Part shown: positions 33,503 through 41,259 of the stretch, one piece after another | How positions within the stretch are numbered: position 1 is the stretch's first letter | Layout: each line of letters starts with the position of its first letter | NCBI GenBank assembly: GCA_015063545.1 | Contig: SVTX01000009.1 | Coordinates: 1 to 57,037 of the forward strand | DNA length: 57,037 nt | Source: Oscillospiraceae bacterium | GTDB taxonomy: Bacteria; Bacillota; Clostridia; Oscillospirales; CAG-272 | Direction of reading: 5' to 3' | Program-made: the position numbers and the translations under genes | The notes under the pieces: generated by a model | The model's input: the letters and a program-made list of their open reading frames with translations, nothing else | Databases searched by the model: none | Told to the model about the DNA's origin: nothing

Positions 33503-34403
33503 GATATCTGCTTTGATAAAGAGAAACAGTAAATTGTTTTTTAAAGATAAGGGCGTATTTTTCACATCGCTTATAACACCCCTTATTTTGCTTGTTTTGT
33601 ATGCGACATTCCTATCAAACGTTTACCGCGATTCGTTTATGGCAGGACTTCCGCAAGGCTTTAATATGCCGGGCGAGCTAATAGACGGTCTTGTTGGCGG
33701 TCAACTTATTTCGTCACTTTTGGCGGTCAGCTGTGTTACTGTTTCATTTTGCGCCAATATGATCATGGTTTCCGACAAGGTTACGGGAGCGAGAAGAGAT
33801 CTGAACATCACACCCGTAAAGGGTTCACATCTTGCTATTGGTTACTACGTAGCAACTTTGTTCGTTACACTCATAATTTGTTATATTGCTATGGGCGCAG
33901 GTTTGATATATCTCTTGAACATTGGCTGGTATTTGTCTTTGTCAGACGTGTTGTTCATGGCTCTTGACGTATTCTTGCTTACTATGTTTGGAACGGCGCT
34001 GTCAAGTGTTATAAATTTCTTTTTGTCAACTCAGGGACAGATATCCGCGGTTGGAAGCATTGTAAGCTCATGTTACGGTTTTATCTGCGGAGCATACATG
34101 CCTATTTCGAGCTTTGCCGAAGGACTTCAGAAGGTTCTTTCGTTTTTCCCCGGAACGTATGCGACGGGCCTTTTCCGCAACCATGCTACGCGCGGAGCCT
34201 TCGAGGAAATGCAAAAGATAGGATTGTCTGACAGGGATATAGGTGCGATGAAGGATGCGATAGATTGCAATATTTATTTCTTTGACAGTAAGGTGCATAC
34301 GAGAAATATGTATCTTATCCTTGGCGCGTCCGTAATTGTTTTGGTGTCGGTTTACGTTGTTATGAATGTGATATCCTCAAAGCGCTCCAAGGTCACAAAA
34401 TAA
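33495..34403 (+). CDS. ABC-2 type exporter, permease
   Basis: A 302-residue membrane protein with about six hydrophobic segments. An N-terminal cytoplasmic stretch (ISALIKRNSKLFFKDKGVFF) leads to TM1, then a ~55-residue extracellular loop, and five closely spaced helices, the layout of ABC2_membrane permeases. A segment with KVTGARRDLNITPVKG lies between TM2 and TM3 as in DrrB-like proteins. The ATG at 33495 follows GGGAGGTGAAGAAA; longer readings overlap the ATPase far more. Forms a pair with the ATPase and ends the operon. Confidence 0.9.
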   Translation: MYKISALIKRNSKLFFKDKGVFFTSLITPLILLVLYATFLSNVYRDSFMAGLPQGFNMPGELIDGLVGGQLISSLLAVSCVTVSFCANMIMVSDKVTGARRDLNITPVKGSHLAIGYYVATLFVTLIICYIAMGAGLIYLLNIGWYLSLSDVLFMALDVFLLTMFGTALSSVINFFLSTQGQISAVGSIVSSCYGFICGAYMPISSFAEGLQKVLSFFPGTYATGLFRNHATRGAFEEMQKIGLSDRDIGAMKDAIDCNIYFFDSKVHTRNMYLILGASVIVLVSVYVVMNVISSKRSKVTK

Positions 34404-34407
34404 ATTC

Positions 34408-34453
34408 AAACCCGAAGTGTCAAACAGAAGAATTTCTATTGACATTTCGGGTT
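34408..34453 (+). terminator. Terminator of the TetR-ABC operon
   Basis: Sixteen-nt arms AAACCCGAAGTGTCAA / TTGACATTTCGGGTTT (near perfect) followed by TTT. Its 3' arm contains the TTGACA used as -35 of the tRNA-Leu promoter. Confidence 0.85.
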
Positions 34454-34467
34454 TTTCATGTTAAAAT
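34439..34467 (+). promoter_or_regulatory. Promoter of tRNA-Leu embedded in the upstream terminator
   Basis: TTGACA, 17 bp, TAAAAT. The predicted start is near 34474, so the precursor would carry a leader of about 170 nt made mostly of the three hairpin repeats. Confidence 0.7.
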
Positions 34468-34510
34468 AGGGATGTTCTGATTTTAGTGGATGAACTCGCT
34501 GAAATAATTC

Positions 34511-34645
34511 GCGGGTATGTGCGGACTTTTCCGCCATACTCCACTCATTTCATTCGCGGGTATGTGCGGACTTTTCCGCCATACTCTACTCATTTCATTC
34601 GCGGGTATGTGCGGACTTTTCCGCCATACTCTACTCATTTCATTC
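34511..34645 (+). repeat. Three tandem 45-bp hairpin repeats copied from the tRNA-Leu 5' end
   Basis: Units start at 34511, 34556 and 34601, and the tRNA itself starts at 34646 on the same 45-bp period. Each unit begins GCGGGTATG, as the tRNA does, then TGCGGACTT, then TTCCGCCATAC, which is the exact reverse complement of tRNA bases 5-15 (GTATGGCGGAA), then a spacer ending CATTTCATTC. Each unit can fold on itself or pair with the tRNA. The copies differ at one position (CCACT in the first, CTACT in the others). Confidence 0.9.
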
Positions 34646-34730
34646 GCGGGTATGGCGGAATTGGCAGACGCATAAGATTTAGGATCTTACGCCAAACGGT
34701 GTGCAGGTTCGACCCCTGTTACCCGCACCA
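34646..34730 (+). tRNA. tRNA-Leu (anticodon UAG)
   Basis: An 85-nt class II tRNA with CCA encoded. The acceptor stem is GCGGGTA/TACCCGC followed by ACCA. The D arm contains GGCGGAATTGGCAGACGC, the anticodon stem is TAAGA/TCTTA, and the loop TTTAGGA carries TAG at 34680-34682. A short variable arm is followed by the T arm CAGG...TTCGACC...CCTG. It reads CUA and other CUN leucine codons. It stands alone rather than in a tRNA cluster. Confidence 0.97.
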
Positions 34731-34733
34731 CCG

Positions 34734-34778
34734 GCAGTGCCGGCTCCAAATCTTAGGGGCTGTCACTGCTGATTTTTT
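34734..34778 (+). terminator. Terminator of tRNA-Leu
   Basis: Stem GCAGTG...CACTGC enclosing a second GGCTCC/GGGGCT stem, followed by TTTTTT. Confidence 0.75.
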
Positions 34779-34822
34779 CGTTTATCACACAGCTGAGAAG
34801 TCTGTTATGGATATTCATACCA

Positions 34823-34859
34823 ATATAAAAGCGAGGAGCATTGCTCCTCGCTTTTATAT
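34823..34859. terminator. Bidirectional terminator between tRNA-Leu and the MATE gene
   Basis: Near-perfect palindrome with 18-nt arms, core AAAAGCGAGGAGCA / TGCTCCTCGCTTTT. U-rich in both directions. Confidence 0.85.
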
Positions 34860-34910
34860 CGGTACTTGAGGGGGATGCAGAATTGCTGCCGGGTTTGTGG
34901 GGCGAGCGTT

Positions 34911-36293
34911 TTAAGTGTTGTCGCCGTATACATCGCCTTCAATTTTTTTGATTGAACTTTTGAACTGAAATACAAACAGAATAGACGTAAACAGCACGGC
35001 AAGTACATCTGCGATAGGCTCTGCCATGTAAACACCCAAGGTCTTGTTTTCAAGCAGACGGGGCATGATATATATAAGCGGTACAAGTAAAATGAATTTT
35101 CTTACTATGGCGACCATAATGGACGATGTTGCTTTTCCAAGCGAGACGAATGTCATCTGACAAGCTACCTGAATTCCAAATATTATCGTTCCGCCAAAAT
35201 ATATTCTTATGACACTTTGCGTGAAGTCAAGTATTGCGGTCTCACTCGTGAACATGCTTGCAAATCCGCGAGGGAATAGCATGACCAAGCTCCACAGAAC
35301 TACCGAATACGTAAGGCAAGATATTAAAAGCAACTTGAAGGTGCTTTTTACGCGTTCGCTGTTTTTTGCGCCGTAATTATAGCTAAGAATGGGCTGAGCC
35401 CCCTGAGCGATGCCTTGCAGGGGAAGCATGGCAAATTGCATGACACTTGTGAGTATTGTCATCGCGCCTACCGCGATATCTCCGCCGTATCCAAGCAGAG
35501 AAGAGTTGAAGCAGATGGAGATAACGCTTTCACTTGCCTGCATTATAAAGGTTGCAGTTCCAAGAGCTACGCAAGGAAAAATAATCTTTGGCGATAATGA
35601 GAGGTTTTTGACTTTCAAACGCAGCAACGCTTTTTTTGAACAAAGGAAACATACTGCCCAGATGCAGGACAATGCTTGCGACATAACAGTTGCTAAAGCC
35701 GCGCCTTTAACTCCCATATCAAATCCGTAAATAAATATTGGATCAAGAGCAATATTTGCCACGGCACCGATTATAACCGATATCATTGATATTTTGGTAA
35801 ATCCCTGAGCTGCAATAAATGCATTCATTCCAAGGGTAAGCTGCACAAATATTGTTCCCAACGCATATATGTTCATGTAATCGGTAGCATATTTGATAGT
35901 GTTTTGACTTGCGCCGAATGACAGTAAAATTTTCTCATTCCAAATGCAAAGCACCACAGTCAGTATAACCGAGATTATAATTTGGAGTAAAAAGCATCCT
36001 CCGAGAGTTTTCTCGGCTTTTTGCATGTTTTTCTCTCCCATGTATATTGAGGCTCTTGGCGCGCCGCCTGAGCTTACAAGCGCAGCAAATGCTGATACTA
36101 TCATGATAAGCGGCATGCAAACGCCAACCCCGGTAAGCGCAAGATCGCCATTTTCGGGGATGTGTCCGATATATATTCTGTCCACGATGTTGTACAGCAT
36201 ATTTATGATCTGAGCAATCACGGCGGGAAGAGAAAGCCGTAATAACAGCTTGCCTATTGGAGCAGTTCCAAGTACATCTTTATTTTCTTGCAT
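34911..36293 (-). CDS. MATE family efflux transporter
   Basis: A 460-residue transporter with about twelve membrane helices in two similar halves. The family start is clear (LLRLSLPAVIAQIINMLYNIVDRIYIGHIP), as is the start of the second half (FIMQASESVISICFNSSLLGYGG). Members use Na+ or H+ gradients to expel drugs and cationic compounds; this one resembles the MepA/DinF-like group in its first helix, which is not substrate-specific. AAGGTAAC lies just before the ATG. It is the last gene of the minus-strand unit cls, 5'-nucleotidase-like lipoprotein, MATE, with a 37-nt gap. Confidence 0.92.
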   Translation of the reverse strand: MQENKDVLGTAPIGKLLLRLSLPAVIAQIINMLYNIVDRIYIGHIPENGDLALTGVGVCMPLIMIVSAFAALVSSGGAPRASIYMGEKNMQKAEKTLGGCFLLQIIISVILTVVLCIWNEKILLSFGASQNTIKYATDYMNIYALGTIFVQLTLGMNAFIAAQGFTKISMISVIIGAVANIALDPIFIYGFDMGVKGAALATVMSQALSCIWAVCFLCSKKALLRLKVKNLSLSPKIIFPCVALGTATFIMQASESVISICFNSSLLGYGGDIAVGAMTILTSVMQFAMLPLQGIAQGAQPILSYNYGAKNSERVKSTFKLLLISCLTYSVVLWSLVMLFPRGFASMFTSETAILDFTQSVIRIYFGGTIIFGIQVACQMTFVSLGKATSSIMVAIVRKFILLVPLIYIMPRLLENKTLGVYMAEPIADVLAVLFTSILFVFQFKSSIKKIEGDVYGDNT

Positions 36294-36330
36294 AAAGTTA
36301 CCTTTTTTTGTTGTTATTTTTTGATTGATG

Positions 36331-37986
36331 TCAGCTCATACCGCCCGATGCTATATAGTCTGCGAGAAGGTCTCTTGCGAAAATATCGAAATCATATCTT
36401 TCTATTTCGGTCAGTTTATTGGGAGCGTAGGTCGAAGTATAGGAGTCAACTATAATGTAGTACGTTGCGCTGTCATTGATGTTTGAGGTAAATCCGGGCT
36501 CGTACGATATAAAATAATCAGTATTGGAGGTTTCAATAAATTTTTTCCTGAGATCGTATCCGCTGACCGAGCATAGGACAAGCTGATTGTCAAATGGGAA
36601 CAGGGACTGAAGCTGTGAGTATTTTATCGGTCCTGATTCAAGGTGATACGGGCTTCTTATGGAAATGAATCCGCCACCGAGAGAAATGTCATATTTATCT
36701 CCCCATATATCAAGTCCTTTTTCAAAGTAGAGATCAGCCACGAGCTGGCGGAGATATGTGCTGTTGCGGTAATAAGAATTATTGCCGATGATCTGATCTC
36801 CGAGAGCGATTGTATCCTTATATTTTTCGCGAAGCTCATCTACGATAGGATCGTCAGGCAAGAATGAATATGTGTCTCCGCTGATAAATTCCGCAACATT
36901 TACCTTGGAATTCCAATTGGCAAAATTAATATTTATTTCAGCGTGAGAAATGCCTCGGTTATCACCGCCGTTTTGCAGGTGATAAACTCCGTAGGAATCC
37001 GTTAGCACGTAGTTTGCATGTGTGTGACCTTCAAAAACAAGATCTACGTAACCGCCCTCGGAAAGAGAAGCGTCATAGTATGAGCTGAGTTGTTGGCTTG
37101 AAACGGATGTTACACCGCTTTTGGACTGACTGTATCCGTCATGAATTGAATAAACAATGTAGTCAACTCCAAGAGAGCGAAGACGTTGAGATTCCGCTTT
37201 GACAAGAGATGTCAGATCATTTCCGGTCTTAAAGTATATTTCTTTGGTGTGGTCGGGAGCAATTGACGAATAACAATCGCCTATAGCTCCTATAATTCCT
37301 ATCTGTATTCCTCCGCGCTCGATTATTACCGAAGGAGAGCAGTAATCAGCCAAAGTGTTCGTTGCGTGTTCATAGACGTTGATGGCAAGAAGCGGGAACT
37401 GCGCAAGCTCTGCATTTGCAGAAATGTATTCTTCTCCCCAATCGAATTCATGATTACCGAGTGTCATGGATTCAGCACCGAGGTGATTAAGCCAATCGGT
37501 TATTATCAATCCCTTAGTGAGATTAGATTCTGAACCTCCTTGCCACATATCTCCTGAGGATAGAAATACAAAATAATCGTCATAAATATCGCGGCAGTTT
37601 TTAAGGTAAGTCGTAAGCTCGTCAACACCGATATTTGATGCGGTATCACTGAACTTACCGTGAAGATCGTTTATAGCGTAAAAATCTATTGCGACGATGA
37701 CCGATTCACCGCAATCGTCACATATTCCGTTGTCGTCTATGTCGGAATGATCATCGCTTGCACTCGGTGGTGTGGGCTTGTCCGGAGTGTCATCGGGTTT
37801 ATCCGTGCCTTGTTCTGTATTTGTTTGAGTGTTGGCTTCGAAATCCGAATCAAGGGTTGATTTTTCGGTTGTATTCTGACTGTTTTTCTCCGGTGATCGT
37901 GACGGGCCGTTAAATGACAGACCTATGTCACAAGACGTAAGAATGATTATGAATGCCAGACATAGGCAAATAAGAGCTTTTTTCAT
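36331..37986 (-). CDS. 5'-nucleotidase/UshA-like metallophosphatase lipoprotein
   Basis: A 551-residue surface lipoprotein. The signal peptide ends in LTSC (Cys near residue 19), followed by a Thr/Asp/Pro/Asn linker to about residue 85. A short segment, DDHSDIDDNGICDDCGES, has a CxxC like that of the stalk proteins. The metallophosphatase has all motifs: NDLHGKF, SSGDMWQGG, LGNHEFDWG, SIHDG and EGHTHANY, and a C-terminal 5'-nucleotidase domain with NSYYRNS and LFPFDNQLV. It would release phosphate from extracellular nucleotides or related esters. AGAGGTAAC sits 2-3 nt before the ATG, closer than usual. Middle gene of the cls-MATE unit. Confidence 0.9.
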   Translation of the reverse strand: MKKALICLCLAFIIILTSCDIGLSFNGPSRSPEKNSQNTTEKSTLDSDFEANTQTNTEQGTDKPDDTPDKPTPPSASDDHSDIDDNGICDDCGESVIVAIDFYAINDLHGKFSDTASNIGVDELTTYLKNCRDIYDDYFVFLSSGDMWQGGSESNLTKGLIITDWLNHLGAESMTLGNHEFDWGEEYISANAELAQFPLLAINVYEHATNTLADYCSPSVIIERGGIQIGIIGAIGDCYSSIAPDHTKEIYFKTGNDLTSLVKAESQRLRSLGVDYIVYSIHDGYSQSKSGVTSVSSQQLSSYYDASLSEGGYVDLVFEGHTHANYVLTDSYGVYHLQNGGDNRGISHAEININFANWNSKVNVAEFISGDTYSFLPDDPIVDELREKYKDTIALGDQIIGNNSYYRNSTYLRQLVADLYFEKGLDIWGDKYDISLGGGFISIRSPYHLESGPIKYSQLQSLFPFDNQLVLCSVSGYDLRKKFIETSNTDYFISYEPGFTSNINDSATYYIIVDSYTSTYAPNKLTEIERYDFDIFARDLLADYIASGGMS

Positions 37987-38010
37987 AAGTTACCTCTGTT
38001 GATGTTGTTT

Positions 38011-39573
38011 TTACATGAGTGGCGCGAAGATGCGCAGAATGCTTTGAATAATGCGCAAAGGCAGTTTTGCCTGACAGTCCTCTTTGGTTATGCGTTTGCA
38101 TTTGTCGAGAGTTGCGAGATAGTCGTCTTTTATACTTTGTATTGATTCTGTGCCTACAAGCCGCACGCCGCACTCAAAGTGCAGATAAAGGCTTCTGTAG
38201 TCGAGATTCGTTGTGCCCACTGTGGCTACTTCATCGTCGCAAAGAAATGTTTTTGAATGATTGAAGCCTTCGGAATATTCGTATATCTCAATCCCTGCAT
38301 CAATCAGGTCGCGGTAATATGAGCGAGTGGTTATGTGAACGAATTTTTTGTCCCATACGGCAGGCGTTATTATCTTAACGTCAACGCCGCTTTGAGCGCA
38401 CAGCAAAAGAGCTGAAAATATGTTTTCATCCGGAATAAGATAGGGTGTGTTGATATAAAGATATTTTTTTGCGTTTTGTATGATAGAAATATACACGTTC
38501 TCTCCTACGTTGTATTTATCCAATGGAGAGTCCGCATAAGGCTGAACAAAGGAAGGGTTGTAAATGTCACAAGGTGTTTGTGCGTAGGGATAAAACGTAT
38601 CCCAGTCTTCTTTTTGCCCGGAGCACGCTTGCCACATTTGCAGGAATATTAGAGTAAGTCCCCACGCGCCATCTCCTTCAAGCTTGAGGGAGCAATCCTT
38701 CCAATGACCGTATTTTTGCTTTTGGTTGATATACTCATCCGCCATATTGCAACCGCCGGTATAAGCTATTTTACCGTCGATGGCTGTGATTTTTCTGTGG
38801 TCTCGGTTGTTCTGAAGCCCCGAAATTATTGGACGGAATTTGTTGAAAACATGGCACTTGATACCCATTTTTTCAAGATGTTTGTTATATTTTTTAGGTA
38901 AAGTCAAAAAGCAACCGATGTCATCGTACATGATACGCACGTCTACTCCTTCAGCGGCTTTTTGTTTGAGAATATCCAATACCGAGTCCCAAAATTTACC
39001 TTCCTCAATTATAAAATATTCTAAAAAAATGTATTTTTTTGCCGATTTCAGCTCATTTATCATGTCTTCATACCAAAATTCGCCCAAAGGAAAAAACGTT
39101 GTGTTAGTATTGGTATATAGGGGAAATCCCGCTGTGTTTTGAAGATATCGCGCAAGCGGAGCTTTATCGGGATGAGCTTGTTCGAGTAAGGGAAGTCTGT
39201 TTTTATCCTGATCGTGCGGCAGCTTTGTCATAAGCTGATGCTTTTGAAGATATTTTGAAACGCGGGTTTTTGATGTCTGGCTTTTAAACATCAAGTAAAA
39301 CATGCCGCCAAACACGGGGAGCAAGAGTATCAAAAACACCCATACTACCTTGTATGCCTGCTTTTCTTCCTTTGAGATTATCCATACGCAAACTATCCAG
39401 CTTATTACGTGAAGGGACATGCGTATATACTGTGATGCTTGACTTGAGCTGAGAAGAAGCGTGATGAGTAAAGAGAATTGCAGAGCCAAAAGTAAAATAA
39501 TAGCAAAGCGTTGCCGCAGCAGAGCATAGAACCATTTTTGCCGATGCTTTGTTTTTAGAATTTTTCTTGGCAT
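38011..39573 (-). CDS. cls: Cardiolipin synthase (phospholipase D family)
   Basis: A 520-residue membrane enzyme that joins two phosphatidylglycerols into cardiolipin. Two N-terminal hydrophobic segments (about 15-35 and 42-62, plus a third near 75-95) precede two HKD motifs: HRKITAIDG with GGCN, and HSKTFLCDD with GTTNLDYRS. Both are intact. AGGAGG lies 8 nt before the ATG. A TTGAAA/TATAAT promoter upstream drives this gene and the two after it (24- and 37-nt gaps). Confidence 0.95.
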   Translation of the reverse strand: MPRKILKTKHRQKWFYALLRQRFAIILLLALQFSLLITLLLSSSQASQYIRMSLHVISWIVCVWIISKEEKQAYKVVWVFLILLLPVFGGMFYLMFKSQTSKTRVSKYLQKHQLMTKLPHDQDKNRLPLLEQAHPDKAPLARYLQNTAGFPLYTNTNTTFFPLGEFWYEDMINELKSAKKYIFLEYFIIEEGKFWDSVLDILKQKAAEGVDVRIMYDDIGCFLTLPKKYNKHLEKMGIKCHVFNKFRPIISGLQNNRDHRKITAIDGKIAYTGGCNMADEYINQKQKYGHWKDCSLKLEGDGAWGLTLIFLQMWQACSGQKEDWDTFYPYAQTPCDIYNPSFVQPYADSPLDKYNVGENVYISIIQNAKKYLYINTPYLIPDENIFSALLLCAQSGVDVKIITPAVWDKKFVHITTRSYYRDLIDAGIEIYEYSEGFNHSKTFLCDDEVATVGTTNLDYRSLYLHFECGVRLVGTESIQSIKDDYLATLDKCKRITKEDCQAKLPLRIIQSILRIFAPLM

Positions 39574-39622
39574 GCCGCATCCCTCCTTTCGCTAAATCGG
39601 ACACAACTGATCAGATAACACA

Positions 39623-39651
39623 ATTATATCATATATTTTAGATTATTTCAA
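39623..39651 (-). promoter_or_regulatory. Sigma-A promoter of the cls unit
   Basis: Minus-strand TTGAAA, 17 bp, TATAAT, about 50 nt before the cls ATG. Confidence 0.75.
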
Positions 39652-39731
39652 TAAATTTGTAATTTTAAAAAATATTTTACTAATTTAAAGTTGTATACAT
39701 ACTGTAAATTGAAAATAAATAAAAAAAACGC

Positions 39732-39760
39732 TTGAATTACACTGTATAGTGTGATAAAAT
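39732..39760 (+). promoter_or_regulatory. Promoter of the metF-metH operon with spacer dyad
   Basis: TTGAAT, 17 bp, TAAAAT. The spacer holds TTACACT-GTAT-AGTGTGA, an inverted repeat (6 of 7 matched) that would put a repressor directly on the core promoter. Start of transcription is about 24 nt before the metF ATG, too short for an S-box. Confidence 0.6.
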
Positions 39761-39790
39761 GGATGTATACACAACTTTACGGAGGCAGAT

Positions 39791-40654
39791 ATGAAAATTT
39801 CAAATTTGCTAATTGAAAATAAACCCAAGCTGTCATTTGAGGTGTTTCCGCCAAAGAATTGGGATGCATATGAAAGCGTAGAGCAGACCACCGAGGAGAT
39901 AGCGGAACTCAAACCGTCGTATATGAGCGTAACATACGGCGCGGGCGGAGGTACATCCGATACAACTGTAAGTATTGCCGCGAATATTCAGAACAAATTT
40001 GGAGTTCCCACGCTTGCGCACCTGACCTGTCTTTCTTCGGACAGGGAAAAGGTCAGCAAACAGCTTGAACTTTTGCGCGCTTCGGGAATAAACAATATTC
40101 TTGCGCTTCGCGGAGATGTTCCATCGGATTTTGACAGATCTAACCTCTGCTATCACTATGCTTGCGAGCTTATTGAGGATATAAAAAAGGCGGGAGATTT
40201 TTGTATCGGTGGCGCATGCTATCCGGAAGGACATCCCGAGTCTCCTACGTATGCAGAAGACATCAAGCACCTTAAAGAAAAGGTGGACGCGGGATGCGAA
40301 TTTTTGACCACGCAGATGTTCTTTGATAATGATGTGCTTTACAATTTTATGTACAAAATAAGAGAGGCGGGTATCGGTGTTCCTGTAGTTGCGGGTATCA
40401 TGCCGGTTGTTAATCCCAAGTCCATAAAGAGGACTTGCGCTATTTCGGGTTCTGCGCTTCCCGCAAGATTTTTGAGAATAGTTGATAAATACGGAGATGA
40501 TCCGGATGCTATGAAGCAAGCGGGCATAGCATATGCGACGGAGCAGATAATAGATCTTTACGCAAACGGAATATCCAACGTTCATGTTTACTGCATGAAT
40601 AAGCCCGACGTGGCAAGAAGCATCATGAATAACATATCCGCAATAATAAAGTGA
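39791..40654 (+). CDS. metF: Methylenetetrahydrofolate reductase
   Basis: A 287-residue flavoenzyme that reduces 5,10-methylene-THF to 5-methyl-THF, the methyl donor for MetH encoded downstream. Family signatures are LSFEVFPPKNWDA near the start, MSVTYGAGGGT, LTCLSSDREK, NILALRGDVP, the QMFFDNDVLYNF segment and GIMPVVNPKS. Length is that of the bacterial enzyme without the eukaryotic regulatory domain. GGAGG lies 5 nt before the ATG. First gene of a tightly packed three-gene operon; one nt separates its stop from the next ATG. Confidence 0.95.
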   Translation: MKISNLLIENKPKLSFEVFPPKNWDAYESVEQTTEEIAELKPSYMSVTYGAGGGTSDTTVSIAANIQNKFGVPTLAHLTCLSSDREKVSKQLELLRASGINNILALRGDVPSDFDRSNLCYHYACELIEDIKKAGDFCIGGACYPEGHPESPTYAEDIKHLKEKVDAGCEFLTTQMFFDNDVLYNFMYKIREAGIGVPVVAGIMPVVNPKSIKRTCAISGSALPARFLRIVDKYGDDPDAMKQAGIAYATEQIIDLYANGISNVHVYCMNKPDVARSIMNNISAIIK

Positions 40655-40655
40655 A

Positions 40656-41258
40656 ATGAACACAGTACATGCAAAAGATATAGAGGTAAAAAAGTTAGAC
40701 ACATCCGAAATTCTTCGTTATATGCGAGCGGGAATGTCTCCCGACGCGCAGGTCGTATTGGCAGCGGAACGTGGGGGAAAGCTTGTTCTGGGCGCGTCGG
40801 GTTGCCGTGCATGTTACACTAAGGTTTTAGTTGAAAGAATAGACGAGGCACACCTGAAGCTTGGTCAGATAACGGTATGCAGCAACGATCTGTTGCGGCA
40901 TTTGGAGGGTTGCTTTGAGGCTTTTGTGATCGGAGTGAGCGCCGGGGTAGGAGTTGACAGAATCATACGCAGCAGTAGAGTGGAGAGTGAGCTTTTATCT
41001 CTTGCATGCGATGCTGCAGGATCCACGCTGGTGGAGGAGGCTTGCGATCAGCTCGAAGAATTTTTATCCGAGGAGATAAAGGCTTTGGGTAGGACTGCTG
41101 TTGGGCGATTTTCTCCCGGATACGGAGATTTTTCATTGGAATATCAAAAGCATATCACGAAGCTTTTGAATACTTCAAAAAATATAGGCGCAAGTCTTAC
41201 AGGCGGGGTTATGATGGCTCCGTCAAAGACGGTGACCGCGATAATAGGAATAAAGTGA
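40656..41258 (+). CDS. Stand-alone methionine synthase reactivation-domain protein
   Basis: A 200-residue protein that matches the C-terminal activation domain of cobalamin-dependent methionine synthase. It contains RFSPGYGDFSLEYQ, the region that binds S-adenosylmethionine in MetH, and ends with GVMMAPSKTVTAIIGIK, the counterpart of the PSAAVSG-type segment. In full-length MetH this domain methylates oxidised cob(II)alamin with AdoMet and an electron donor. Here it lies between metF and a metH that lacks it, so it should act in trans, as in Thermotoga maritima. It starts ATG at 40656 after the shared junction ATAAAGTGAAATGAA, with no ribosome site of its own. Confidence 0.85.
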   Translation: MNTVHAKDIEVKKLDTSEILRYMRAGMSPDAQVVLAAERGGKLVLGASGCRACYTKVLVERIDEAHLKLGQITVCSNDLLRHLEGCFEAFVIGVSAGVGVDRIIRSSRVESELLSLACDAAGSTLVEEACDQLEEFLSEEIKALGRTAVGRFSPGYGDFSLEYQKHITKLLNTSKNIGASLTGGVMMAPSKTVTAIIGIK

Positions 41259-41259
41259 A

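Noticed and set aside
34511-34645. Possible CRISPR array
   Set aside because: The units abut each other with no variable spacers, and they match the tRNA sequence; there are no cas genes.
34486-34869. A frame coding a protein with a 15-residue repeat (RGYVRTFPPYSTHFI)
   Set aside because: The repeat is the 45-bp array of the tRNA-Leu leader, and the frame continues through the tRNA gene itself; not a protein gene.
39574-39790. SAM riboswitch before the metF-metH operon
   Set aside because: The promoter leaves only about 24 nt of leader, and no S-box sequence blocks are present.
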